From RGIG7179 sp051893555 (lineage in GTDB: Bacteria; Bacillota; Clostridia; Peptostreptococcales; Anaerovoracaceae), in the NCBI GenBank assembly GCA_051893555.1, contig JBJFHL010000018.1, positions 3,833 to 67,832 of the forward strand: a DNA stretch of 64,000 nucleotides, in the 5' to 3' direction. Made by a program: the position numbers and the translations under genes. Of this stretch, positions 16,653-24,509 are shown piece by piece. The notes beneath the pieces were generated by a model. That model was not told the DNA's origin. It saw only the letters and a program-made list of their open reading frames with translations, and made no database searches. How positions within the stretch are numbered: position 1 is the first letter of the stretch; each line of letters opens with the position of its first letter.

Positions 16653-17519
16653 TTACTTTCCTCCCTTGATGGCTTCTGCCGCTTCCAGCACCTGACGGGC
16701 GCGCGCCACAATCGGCGCATCAATCATCTTGCCCCGCAGAGAAACCACGCCCTTGCCTTCGGCTTTGGCCTTTTCGATGCATGCAAAGACATCGCGGGCA
16801 TACTGAATCTCTTCTTCGGTTGGGCTGAAGACTTCGTTAATAAACGGAATGTGGCGAGGGGAGATGGAGGACTTGCCGGTGAAGCCCAGGCTCTTGGCAA
16901 ACTTCGCATCTTCGATGAGGCCTTCATAATCTTCCACATCGGTCCACGGTGTATCGTAAACATCCACGCCGGCGGCTCTGGCTGCCAGCACCATGCGGCT
17001 TCTGGCGTAGAAAATCTCCGTACCTTCCTTGGTCCGCTTGCAGCGCATATCGGCTGTGAAGTCTTCACCACCCAGGAAGATGGCTGTCACCCGGGGATCT
17101 GCCGAAGCGATTTCATAGGCGTTTTCCACACCCAGGGCCGTTTCGATCAGCGGGATCATCTTCACGCCGCCTTCTTCCATGCCGAATTCCTTTTCCAGCT
17201 GGGTAATGAAGTCGGCCACGATCTTTACATCTGCCGCACAGCCCACTTTCGTCGGCATGATCATATCCGGTTTCACAGGGATAATTGCCCGCAGATCTTT
17301 CTGCCAGTACGGGCTTTCCACCGGATTGATCCGAACGATGACTTCACGGGTGTAGCCCAGGGAGGTGATGGCGTTTCTGACCAAAATCCGGGCAGCATCT
17401 TTTTCGGTCGGTGCCACGGCGTCTTCCAGGTCCAGGATTATGCTGTCCGATCCTAAAAAATCGGCATTCAGCAGAATGTTCGGGCTGTTGCCCGGCAAAA
17501 ACAACATACTTCTGCGCAT
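16653..17519 (-). CDS. citE: Citrate/citramalate lyase beta subunit
   Basis: A 288-residue CitE of normal length that performs the C-C cleavage of the acyl-carrier-bound substrate. The N-terminus MRRSMLFLPGNSP and the blocks SIILDLEDAVAP near residue 27, ALGVENAYEIA near 128 and FLGGEDFTADM near 148 are typical of the Mg-dependent HpcH/HpaI-CitE fold; the acidic residues in ExxxG and LGGED bind metal. It lies one base after citD, is followed one base later by citF, and belongs to the ten-gene glm-mal-cit operon. Confidence 0.95.
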   Translation of the reverse strand: MRRSMLFLPGNSPNILLNADFLGSDSIILDLEDAVAPTEKDAARILVRNAITSLGYTREVIVRINPVESPYWQKDLRAIIPVKPDMIMPTKVGCAADVKIVADFITQLEKEFGMEEGGVKMIPLIETALGVENAYEIASADPRVTAIFLGGEDFTADMRCKRTKEGTEIFYARSRMVLAARAAGVDVYDTPWTDVEDYEGLIEDAKFAKSLGFTGKSSISPRHIPFINEVFSPTEEEIQYARDVFACIEKAKAEGKGVVSLRGKMIDAPIVARARQVLEAAEAIKGGK

Positions 17520-17520
17520 T

Positions 17521-17793
17521 TTATTCCTCTCCTTTCCCGCGGCAAACCGCCGTTTCCACTCTGGCGCGGATGGTGCAGTCCACGGCCCCCCGGTCGCTGA
17601 CGGTCAGTTCCGCATCTTTTACATCCAGCTGGTCCAAAGTCTGGCGGATGACCGACTCGATCTGATCGCCAAACTGCTGCATGACCACAGACGTCAGGTT
17701 CAGCTTGATGCCGCTTCCTGCCGCTGCCGGCGCAATTTCTACATAAATGTCGCTGGATTCCAGCGTTCCAGCACACGCTTTCTGTTTGATCAC
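17521..17793 (-). CDS. citD: Citrate/citramalate lyase acyl carrier protein (gamma)
   Basis: A 90-residue acyl carrier protein. The serine that takes the phosphoribosyl-dephospho-CoA arm lies in AGTLESSDI (residues 8-16). The rest matches the CitD fold, with QFGDQIESVIRQTL in the middle. GGAGG lies upstream of the ATG. A gap of 183 bases with imperfect repeats separates it from citG, the widest gap inside the lyase part of the operon except for the 209 bases between glmE and mal. Confidence 0.93.
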   Translation of the reverse strand: MIKQKACAGTLESSDIYVEIAPAAAGSGIKLNLTSVVMQQFGDQIESVIRQTLDQLDVKDAELTVSDRGAVDCTIRARVETAVCRGKGEE

Positions 17794-17832
17794 AGGAATT
17801 CCTCCTTTTCACAGGTGCCTTCGTATGTGGCG

Positions 17833-18042
17833 GTTTTCCAAAATCACGGAAATGTTTTCTTTTTGAAAACTTTTCGGGGGTTTTTGGAAAACTTTTTGCA
17901 TATTTTTGGGCTTTTCTTCGGAATGCAGCCCATTTCACGGTCTGCATGGCACCCGAATCATACATATAATTACATTTTATACTGAATCTGAGAAAATGTT
18001 TTCCAAAACAGGGCAAATGTTTTCTTTTGGAAAACTTTTTGG
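17833..18042. repeat. Imperfect 45-bp direct repeat at the citG 3' end
   Basis: Copies at 17833-17877 and 17998-18042 agree at 38 of 45 positions and lie 165 bases apart, exactly 55 codons. The right copy encodes the last part of CitG (KSFPKENICPVLEN). The left copy lies after the stop and would read KSFQKENISVILEN in the same frame. A third partial copy (TGGAAAACTTTTTG) is near 17884. Confidence 0.7.
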
Positions 18043-18939
18043 CCATTTCAGAAAACACAGGAACAGGGTCAGAGCCAAAAGGTCTGCCGATCCGCCCGGG
18101 CTCAGATTTTTTTCGATGAATTTTCGGTCTGTATCCCGGACCGCCGTAAGGTTCATGGCGGCAGGGCCGCCTTCGGTGAGCTTCCGTGCTTCCCGCTTCG
18201 CAAAATCCATCCCCTCCACGCCGCCGCGATGGACCAGGTTGCTGTCTTCGGTGGCTGCGATGGTCCGCAGCAGGGCATAGACCATGGCGTCATTCTCACA
18301 GAGGCCGGATTGAAGCGCCTCTGTCAGAGCCGGCAGCCCTACGGAGAAGGCTGTATCAAATCCGCGGCTTGCTTCAGTGCGGATGCCGCCGGTTCCGGTT
18401 TGCTGCAGCACGCGCTTCCCGTTGGTCTGTTCTGCAGAGTCATCTGCCAGGAGCTCGGCTGCGATGGATGCTGCAGTAGATTGCAGAGATTTCAGTGTTT
18501 CAGCATCATTCGTCTGATGCAGCGGAATCGCTTCGGCGGCGGCGCAGAGGATGCCCATGCTGAAGATGGCTCCCTTATGGGTATTGACGCCGCCGGTTGC
18601 CTGATACATGGCTGCCTCACCGGCCAGGCCGATGGAGCGCAGCCTTGCTGCCAGCTGCTTCAGGTCGTCAGAGTGTTGATGGCCTGCCTGAGCGCACTGG
18701 GTGAAACAGTGTTGCAGCGCCCGGGCACTGTCCACAAAGTTCTGATAGGTCATGTCCCGGTGGGCACCGGTGTTTTCCCGGTCCACCAGACCGGGCTTGG
18801 GCGAAGCCCAGACTTCCCCCAGAAGCGCCGTTACCGCCAAACGCCCGATTTCATCGGGCGAAAGAGCCGCGCTACCCGGAAACGAGTGCGCGGCTGAAAC
18901 GTCTGGCGTATGGATTTTGCGCAGAAAATCCGCCTGCAT
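17977..18939 (-). CDS. citG: Triphosphoribosyl-dephospho-CoA synthase
   Basis: A 320-residue CitG that condenses ATP and dephospho-CoA into the precursor of the lyase prosthetic group. Family blocks are EVWASPKPGLVDREN near residue 43, GGVNTHKGAIFSMG near 115 and a final LSPGGSADLLALTLFL near 277. Beyond that lies a lysine-rich tail of about 25 residues encoded by a repeated DNA segment, which is probably not essential. The start is two bases after the mal stop, with no strong ribosome site, so translation is probably coupled. CitG is placed here next to mal rather than with citC and citX. Confidence 0.93.
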   Translation of the reverse strand: MQADFLRKIHTPDVSAAHSFPGSAALSPDEIGRLAVTALLGEVWASPKPGLVDRENTGAHRDMTYQNFVDSARALQHCFTQCAQAGHQHSDDLKQLAARLRSIGLAGEAAMYQATGGVNTHKGAIFSMGILCAAAEAIPLHQTNDAETLKSLQSTAASIAAELLADDSAEQTNGKRVLQQTGTGGIRTEASRGFDTAFSVGLPALTEALQSGLCENDAMVYALLRTIAATEDSNLVHRGGVEGMDFAKREARKLTEGGPAAMNLTAVRDTDRKFIEKNLSPGGSADLLALTLFLCFLKWPKSFPKENICPVLENIFSDSV

Positions 18940-18941
18940 GC

Positions 18942-20189
18942 CTATGCGTTCTTTGCCTGCATCATGGCCAGGACTCTCTGCATTTCATTAAATACGATCA
19001 TGTAGCCTTCATCTACGCCCATGCCCGGTTTCGCCAGAATCTGGTCAGGCTGGGTTGCCATGGCAACATCTACGCAAACCTGTGCGGAGCGGTCGGTTTC
19101 GTTGCAGGTACCGCCCTGGTAAGCGCCGATGCCTTTTTCCTTACAGTAGATCACAGCTTCTGCGATATTGTTGATGCCGCCCAGGTCAGGGGTCTTGATC
19201 TGCACCATGTGGCCTGCCTTATTGTCTGCGAAGTACTTGATGTCTTCCAGGGTGTTGCACCATTCGTCAGCAACCAGTTCCACGTCGATGCCTCTTTCGT
19301 CAACCAGCGCGGTCAGTGCAGCCAGTGCCTGCATCTGTGCTTCTCTTTCTTCTGCATCCATCGGACCTTCGATCCGCAGCTTGAACGGCTTGGCGGCTTC
19401 CACCATTCTTTCCAGAGCGTCAGCCATGGCTTCATAGTTGTTTACGCCGTAGGCCATGCCCATGGTGCCGTATACGTCGATGTGCAGTACCGGTCTGTAT
19501 TCCGCAGACGGAGCCAGCTGCTGGATTCTGGCGGACAGCCACTTGATGTATTCGATGAGGATTTCGCAGTTTCTGCCAAGCTTGGTGTCCACGTTGTTGA
19601 TCAGAGCATGCGGCAGAACGTTTGCGCCCTTCATGATCATTTTGTCGGCATTGTCATACCGGTTGTCGCCGGACTGGGTGAAGATCGGAATCTGACGGTA
19701 TTCCGGCTTCAGGCCGTATTCTTCTGCGATGACTTCGGTCATCATCTTCTTGTTTGCCTTGGCAACAGCATCCAAGATAGCCTGGGATACGCCGTAGCGG
19801 ATGGCGGTATGGAGACGTTTGCCTTCCACTTCGATGGCTTCCATTGCAGCGCACATGTCGCGGAAGTTGGTGATCTCATGGCCTGCCAGGGTCGGAGCTA
19901 CATACTTCTCAATGACAGGAATGAAGTCTTCTGCCAGGAACAGCGGGTCACGGCCGCCTGCACCGGAGTACTGTACGGCTGCACAGTCACCATAAGCGAC
20001 CTGGCCGTCTTCCAAAACCAGCATCACGGAGATGGCTTCGCCTGCCTGACGAACTGCGGAGAAACCTGCAGTGACCGGCTGACCGATATATGCGGAACCG
20101 TCGGCCTTAGCACCGCCTTTGATGGCGCGCTGGTCGTCGAAGAAGAAACCGGTTCTGCCTTTGGAACAAATTACTTTTGTGATTTTCAT
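18942..20189 (-). CDS. mal: Methylaspartate ammonia-lyase
   Basis: A 415-residue enzyme of the enolase superfamily, matching the 413 residues of the clostridial enzyme. It eliminates ammonia from (2S,3S)-3-methylaspartate to give mesaconate. Visible are the catalytic-loop segment VQIKTPDLGGINN near residue 330, the metal-ligand region ELVADEWCNTLED near 303 and YQGGTCNETDRSA near 356. The start at 20189 follows GGAGG. It sits between glmE and citG in the operon, and its long leader carries an unusual inverted repeat. This gene is the best single marker that the operon is the methylaspartate route of glutamate fermentation. Confidence 0.96.
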   Translation of the reverse strand: MKITKVICSKGRTGFFFDDQRAIKGGAKADGSAYIGQPVTAGFSAVRQAGEAISVMLVLEDGQVAYGDCAAVQYSGAGGRDPLFLAEDFIPVIEKYVAPTLAGHEITNFRDMCAAMEAIEVEGKRLHTAIRYGVSQAILDAVAKANKKMMTEVIAEEYGLKPEYRQIPIFTQSGDNRYDNADKMIMKGANVLPHALINNVDTKLGRNCEILIEYIKWLSARIQQLAPSAEYRPVLHIDVYGTMGMAYGVNNYEAMADALERMVEAAKPFKLRIEGPMDAEEREAQMQALAALTALVDERGIDVELVADEWCNTLEDIKYFADNKAGHMVQIKTPDLGGINNIAEAVIYCKEKGIGAYQGGTCNETDRSAQVCVDVAMATQPDQILAKPGMGVDEGYMIVFNEMQRVLAMMQAKNA

Positions 20190-20213
20190 TCTATTTACCT
20201 CCAAATTCTATGC

Positions 20214-20400
20214 CGGGTGTGTGCTGTACGCACTTAGTCCTCGGCGCCGGAAAGACGCCTGCGGAATCGTTTATACAGCACACACCGCCATATAAATGTA
20301 TGTCAATATAATTTTCATCGGCTGTCAGATGAGGGCGAAGTGATTCTGCAGACACCGTCCCCTCGCCGAGGACGAAATGAGCGCATCACACACAGCCGTT
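20214..20400. repeat. Large inverted repeat between glmE and mal
   Basis: Two copies of an element of about 70 bases face each other across this gap. GTCCTCGGCG is found at 20239-20248 on one strand and near 20363-20372 on the other, each followed by a CTGC-GAATC block. The left copy is itself closed by a perfect 12-bp repeat, GTGTGTGCTGTA (20217-20228) with its complement at 20274-20285. The right copy is closed by CGGCTG/CAGCCG. In RNA this can fold either as two hairpins or as one long hairpin. Confidence 0.65.
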
Positions 20401-21853
20401 ATTTCCATGGGCGGCCTACGAGACGGCCCTTACTGATTGCATATACGTCGTCGATGACCATCTGGAAGGAAGCAGGGCGCTTTTCGTACTGCGCTCTTTC
20501 TTCGATCTTTTCTTTGTTGAAGTCCTTCAGTTCCTTGGTGAGCGGAACGCCTGCCGGATTCAGGATACGGATGGCGCCTGCGTTGTCTCTGGCAGGAAGC
20601 ATCTTTCCGGCGTTGAACTTACTCGGTGCGAACGGGATGTCGATGACACCGGCCTGGAAGGCGCGTACCGTACCGACAGCCAGATCTCCTTCGCCCAGCT
20701 CGAATACCTTGTCCACGATGCAGCGGGTTTCTGCGGAGATGATCATCATTTCCTGTACTACATGGCTGGTATTGGATAATTCCTGGTCACCCAGCATGTT
20801 GATAATCTGCTTCGTGCAGCGCAGACCCTGTGCGTTGGCCTCCTTGGTCGGTACACCCATGGCTTCGTGCGGGGTCTTGACGATGACCTTGGTAGCCTTA
20901 GACAGAGCGGCGATGGTGCTGCCCCAGGAGATCACGGAGAAGGCCTGGGCTTCATCCTGCGGGAAGCCGCCCATCCACTGGTGCAGTACGGTGGTGACTT
21001 CCACATCGTCGTATCCGTATTTATGTAAGTATTCTTCGGTCAGGGAACCCAGGGAACGGATGGCTGCCACGTCCTGTACCAGGTTTCCGCACTGGCCGTA
21101 ACCTACGGTGATGTTCTTTACGCCCTGTTCGGCTGCCAGCAGGGATTCGATGATGGCTACTGCGTGGGAGATGCATGGCGGAACCAGAGTTCCGGTCAGC
21201 GGACCGTAAGGTTCCCGGTTGATGCTGATGCCGGCTTCCTCATAGATACCGGTGAGGCGGTCGCAGTACTGCCAGTCGCGGATGGTCTTTTCCAGCTGCA
21301 CATTCTTCGCATACGGAATGTTGTAGGAAATGCCGCCGCCTTCATAGCTGGTGAAGCCTGCCGCATAGGAAATTTCCGTCAGCAGACGGGCATCCGGTGT
21401 GCCGTGGCGGATCTGTACCGGCGTATCCAGTTCGTTGATGATATCACGGCATGCATACAGACCGTGGTTGACAACCGGCAGACCGTTGAGCATGGATTTG
21501 CTTTCACGGACGGATTCCTGAATGCCGACTTCGGCTTCCTTGTAACGGTTCTGACGGGTGTAGCTGTCGATGGTGGTCGGCAGCAGATCTGCGCCGCCCT
21601 TGTCCTGAAGGTAGGTCAGCAGCTCAATGTGATCCTTTACCAGAGCCACACCTGCACGAGGCTGGATCAGGGTCTTTCCTTCCTGCTTGGCTTTGATCAG
21701 CTTCTTGCCGAAGACTTTGTGTTCCGGCAGATTCTGATGAAACTTTACCGCCTCATCAAAATCCACATCTGCGCCGGTTGGCCACTGGGCCAGAACTTCT
21801 TTCTGCTGGCTGTAAAATTCGTCGTTTGTCAGTTTTTTATTTTGCAGTTCCAT
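20399..21853 (-). CDS. glmE: Glutamate mutase epsilon (large) subunit
   Basis: A 484-residue large subunit, as in characterised clostridial enzymes (483). It forms the TIM barrel that carries out the radical rearrangement of (S)-glutamate to (2S,3S)-3-methylaspartate with adenosylcobamide held by GlmS. Blocks such as QPRAGVALVKDH near residue 64, GTPDARLLTEISYAAGFTS near 153 and EPYGPLTGTLVPP near 208 are characteristic. AAAAAGGAG precedes the ATG. The start overlaps glmL by 17 bases. After its stop lies a 209-base structured gap before mal. Confidence 0.96.
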   Translation of the reverse strand: MELQNKKLTNDEFYSQQKEVLAQWPTGADVDFDEAVKFHQNLPEHKVFGKKLIKAKQEGKTLIQPRAGVALVKDHIELLTYLQDKGGADLLPTTIDSYTRQNRYKEAEVGIQESVRESKSMLNGLPVVNHGLYACRDIINELDTPVQIRHGTPDARLLTEISYAAGFTSYEGGGISYNIPYAKNVQLEKTIRDWQYCDRLTGIYEEAGISINREPYGPLTGTLVPPCISHAVAIIESLLAAEQGVKNITVGYGQCGNLVQDVAAIRSLGSLTEEYLHKYGYDDVEVTTVLHQWMGGFPQDEAQAFSVISWGSTIAALSKATKVIVKTPHEAMGVPTKEANAQGLRCTKQIINMLGDQELSNTSHVVQEMMIISAETRCIVDKVFELGEGDLAVGTVRAFQAGVIDIPFAPSKFNAGKMLPARDNAGAIRILNPAGVPLTKELKDFNKEKIEERAQYEKRPASFQMVIDDVYAISKGRLVGRPWK

Positions 21854-23246
21854 AGGATGTTAGCTCCTTTTTCATAATTTTCAGTGCGGTGTCGGGGGCG
21901 TACTGGCTCAGCAGGCCCATGGCCGACAGGATATATTGTGTATCGATCAGGATCTCTGCGTTTTTCGGTTTCAGAGACGCAGGTTCTGCCATATCATACA
22001 GGGCGTGTGATGCAATGAATCTTGCTGTATCCGGTTCGTTGTGGATCAGGGATCCGCCGGTCAGGATGATCTTATCCACCCGGGAAAGATCTTTTCCGGA
22101 CTGTACGTAAGCTTCTCCCACCGGGGTGTAGACTTTTTCCACCGTACCGGCATGGCGGGTAATTCCCACCTTGATGGCCATGGAGGCCAGTGCCTGGTCC
22201 AGCCGCTTCTTTTCGTCGGTGTCCGGCAGACTGTCCGTATGGGTGGTAATCTCTGCAAGCAGTGCGCTGACACGATCTTCCGTCAGACCGGAAAGCAGGC
22301 TCAGCATCGGGATTCCCACAGCTTCGGCGATTCCTGCGGCGCTGTACCGCATACCGATGTCGCCCTCCACAGTCCGTTTGGCATAAGGTTCCGGCAGACC
22401 TTTCAAAATGGTTCCTGCCCGGTCCGGTGCACCGTCTGTCATGGAGTAGATGTCAGTGGTAGCACCACCTACATCCACGGCAACCAGCTCACCCAGTCCT
22501 TTTTCCGTCTTGGTGCCTCTGGAAAGAAGCTCCATGGCTGCCAGCACGGCTGCCGGCGTCGGCATCATGATGCCGGAGATCAGCTGGCTTGCCTGGGAAA
22601 GTCCCTTGGCCTTGATGATCCGGTCCAGGAAGATCTCGCGAATCTTTGCCTGTGCCGGTCCGATATTAAGTTCGTTGAATTTCGGCATTACATTTTCGCA
22701 GCGGATGACCTGGCGTCCTGCTTCGGTCAGAATCTTTTCACAGGTTCTGGCTGCAGTCCGGTTCCCGGCGAGAACCACCGGAAAGTCAGCCTTGCATTCT
22801 GCCAGCACCCGGGCATTCTGAATGATGTTATCCTTGTTGCCGCCGTCGGTTCCTCCGGTAAGAAGGAAGATATCCGGTTTCAATGCTTCGATTTCTTCTG
22901 CATCGTCTTCCGTCAGCTCATAGGAGTAGACTTTCATCACCTTGGCTCCGGCACCAAGAGCGGCCTGCCTTGCGGCTTCTGCCGTCAGTTCCGGAACCAG
23001 CCCGCTGCTGATCATCTTCAGTCCGCCGGCTGCACTGGAGCAGGCATATCGCTCTGCGAAATCCAGCTTGCCGATTTTTTCTTCCAGCTTCTTCATTGCC
23101 TCCTGCAGGCCTTCGCCCACATCCGTCTGCACGGTGGTGTAGGCTGCTGCAGTGCCCAGCAGTGTTTCGCTGTCCAGATCCACGGCGGTGACTTTCGTGT
23201 TGGTGCTGCCGAAATCAATCATCAGAATTGGTTTCATCTGCGTCAC
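21837..23246 (-). CDS. glmL: Glutamate mutase-associated protein GlmL (MutL)
   Basis: A 469-residue ASKHA-fold protein. The phosphate loop MIDFGSTNTKVTAVD is at about residues 9-23, a second LVAVDVGGATTDIYS near 253 and an adenosine segment ILTGGSLIHN near 393. GlmL lies between the two mutase subunit genes in most methylaspartate fermenters and is thought to act as a chaperone or reactivating factor for the B12 enzyme; its exact role is not settled. It lies nine bases after glmS and overlaps glmE, so the three are translated together. Confidence 0.94.
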   Translation of the reverse strand: MTQMKPILMIDFGSTNTKVTAVDLDSETLLGTAAAYTTVQTDVGEGLQEAMKKLEEKIGKLDFAERYACSSAAGGLKMISSGLVPELTAEAARQAALGAGAKVMKVYSYELTEDDAEEIEALKPDIFLLTGGTDGGNKDNIIQNARVLAECKADFPVVLAGNRTAARTCEKILTEAGRQVIRCENVMPKFNELNIGPAQAKIREIFLDRIIKAKGLSQASQLISGIMMPTPAAVLAAMELLSRGTKTEKGLGELVAVDVGGATTDIYSMTDGAPDRAGTILKGLPEPYAKRTVEGDIGMRYSAAGIAEAVGIPMLSLLSGLTEDRVSALLAEITTHTDSLPDTDEKKRLDQALASMAIKVGITRHAGTVEKVYTPVGEAYVQSGKDLSRVDKIILTGGSLIHNEPDTARFIASHALYDMAEPASLKPKNAEILIDTQYILSAMGLLSQYAPDTALKIMKKELTSYGTAK

Positions 23247-23255
23247 CTTGCTTTC

Positions 23256-23672
23256 TTATTCGATTCCGAGATCCTCTTTCAGATATTTGATCGTTTCTTC
23301 CGGTGCGGTTCCCGGGCCGAAGACACGGTTGAAGCCCATCTTCTTGAATCTGGCTTCCACTTCATCGAAAGGCTGTTTGCCCACTACGATGTTGCCGCCG
23401 ACATAAAGAAGGATATCCTTCAGTCCGGCTTCATTGCATTTTTCTCTCAGGCCGCGGCAGTCCAGCTCGCCGTGTCCGTAAAGAGAGGATACCATGATGG
23501 CATCTGCGTCGGTTTCCACAGCCGCTGCGATGTACTCTTCCTGAGAAACCATCACGCCCAGGTTGGTTACGTCGAAGCCGGCGTCTTCAAAAGCGTGATA
23601 GAGAATCTGAATTCCTACTGCGTGTACATCTGCGCCGATGACGCCGATGACTAATTTCTTTTTGTTTTCCAC
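23256..23672 (-). CDS. glmS: Glutamate mutase sigma subunit (B12-binding)
   Basis: A 138-residue cobamide-binding subunit. DVHAVG at residues 15-20 is the DxHxxG motif whose His17 replaces the lower ligand on cobalt; SLYGHGELDC near 62 and GGNIVVGK near 92 complete the B12 fold. Translation starts at a GTG (23672), with GAGGT seven bases upstream. It is the first gene of the ten-gene operon and has a good promoter at 23726-23754. The leader is only about 50 bases, too short for a cobalamin riboswitch. Confidence 0.96.
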   Translation of the reverse strand: MENKKKLVIGVIGADVHAVGIQILYHAFEDAGFDVTNLGVMVSQEEYIAAAVETDADAIMVSSLYGHGELDCRGLREKCNEAGLKDILLYVGGNIVVGKQPFDEVEARFKKMGFNRVFGPGTAPEETIKYLKEDLGIE

Positions 23673-23725
23673 TTTCGTACCTCACGTTTGGATTCACCCT
23701 TACGGGATAATGTATTATATCTATT

Positions 23726-23754
23726 ATAATATATTGTTATATCTCAATGGTCAA
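23726..23754 (-). promoter_or_regulatory. Promoter of the glm-mal-cit operon
   Basis: Read leftward, TTGACC (23749-23754) and TATTAT (23726-23731) are 17 bases apart. AATTGTTCA, a word also found in the mesaconase operon leader, lies just upstream at 23761-23769. Confidence 0.7.
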
Positions 23755-23791
23755 CGGTTTAATTGTTCAAAAAAAGTTTTTCAAAATCGTG

Positions 23792-23853
23792 TTGACAAGT
23801 ACACTTGGCAATGATAAGATACAGTCAAAAGAATTGCCAATAAAACTTGGCAA
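23792..23853 (+). promoter_or_regulatory. Promoter and repeat operators of the DUF6442/XRE pair
   Basis: TTGACA (23792-23797) and TAAGAT (23815-23820) with a 17-base spacer. The heptamer TTGGCAA occurs at 23805-23811 (inside the spacer) and 23847-23853, and inverted as TTGCCAA at 23834-23840. These flank the -10 box and are good candidates for autoregulation by the XRE protein. Confidence 0.65.
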
Positions 23854-23875
23854 ATGGATTTTGGGAGAAAAGATT

Positions 23876-24211
23876 ATGAACAGAGAAGAGATTCTGGAAA
23901 AAAGCAGAAAAGAGAACAAGAATCAGGATATTTACGAGAAGGAGGTCATCATTCAGGGCAACCGGTATGCATGTATTGCGGCAGCTGTCCTTGCGACCAT
24001 TTTTTTCGTGATTCAGATTTTCACCGGCGGCGGAATGAACTACGGCTTATACGCGGTTGTGTTCGCCATGCCGATGGCCGGGTTCTGGCTGAAATATAGT
24101 AAGCTCCGCAAGAAACACGAATTGCTGGTGGCCATCTGCTACACCGTTGGTGTGGCTTTATTCTCTGCGGCGCACATTTATGAGCTGATTTCTGCGTCAG
24201 CGATTCTGTAG
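23876..24211 (+). CDS. Small membrane protein (DUF6442-like)
   Basis: A 111-residue protein. An acidic/basic cytoplasmic start (MNREEILEKSRKENKNQDIYEKE) is followed by three hydrophobic segments: about residues 31-46, 52-65 and 80-98. It resembles the DUF6442 membrane proteins that pair with a small XRE regulator in many clostridia; the function is unknown. The ATG at 23876 follows GGGAGAAAAG. The next gene, the XRE regulator, begins seven bases after its stop. The promoter carries three copies of a TTGGCAA word, so the pair looks self-regulated. Confidence 0.75.
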   Translation: MNREEILEKSRKENKNQDIYEKEVIIQGNRYACIAAAVLATIFFVIQIFTGGGMNYGLYAVVFAMPMAGFWLKYSKLRKKHELLVAICYTVGVALFSAAHIYELISASAIL

Positions 24212-24218
24212 GTGACAT

Positions 24219-24425
24219 ATGGATAACGAACTGGTATTGAAAAACAGATTGAAAGAAATTCGGACGGAGCAGGGACTCTCTCAGGCCAGGCTGGCGGAAA
24301 TCGTGGGCGTGTCCAGGAACACCATCAGCTCCATCGAAACCGGGCAGTTCAGTCCGACGGCCAAACTAGCGCTGGTGATCTGCATTGCACTGGATAAAAA
24401 ATTTGAGGAAGTGTTTTATTTTTAG
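24219..24425 (+). CDS. XRE-family helix-turn-helix regulator
   Basis: A 68-residue single-domain DNA-binding protein of the Cro/CI type. LKEIRTEQGLSQARLAEIVG is followed by the recognition helix VSRNTISSIETGQFSPT and ends KKFEEVFYF, the usual end of this short clostridial group. It is co-transcribed with the small membrane protein directly upstream, as commonly seen. A decayed copy of a similar gene lies about 0.9 kb downstream (25262-25320). Confidence 0.9.
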   Translation: MDNELVLKNRLKEIRTEQGLSQARLAEIVGVSRNTISSIETGQFSPTAKLALVICIALDKKFEEVFYF

Positions 24426-24509
24426 GCGGAAGAAAAAGAGACGTGCATCAAAATGAAAACTCAGGTTTTACATAATTGAAAGCTAGGGTAAATTACCCGC
24501 AAGTTTCAA

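Noticed and set aside
17468..18058. Protein gene on the - strand across the citG-citD gap, with repeated KKFSKRKH and EKFSKRKH segments
   Set aside because: It overlaps the ends of citG and citD in another frame; the repeats arise from the duplicated AT-rich DNA, and no ribosome site was seen.
13415..18939. Citrate fermentation cluster
   Set aside because: citCDEFGX alone would suggest citrate lyase, but the same operon encodes glutamate mutase and methylaspartate ammonia-lyase and lacks a citrate carrier, oxaloacetate decarboxylase and CitAB sensor.
23673..23731. Cobalamin riboswitch in front of glmS
   Set aside because: The leader between promoter and GTG is only about 50 bases and has no B12-box-like sequence; a cobalamin riboswitch needs far more.
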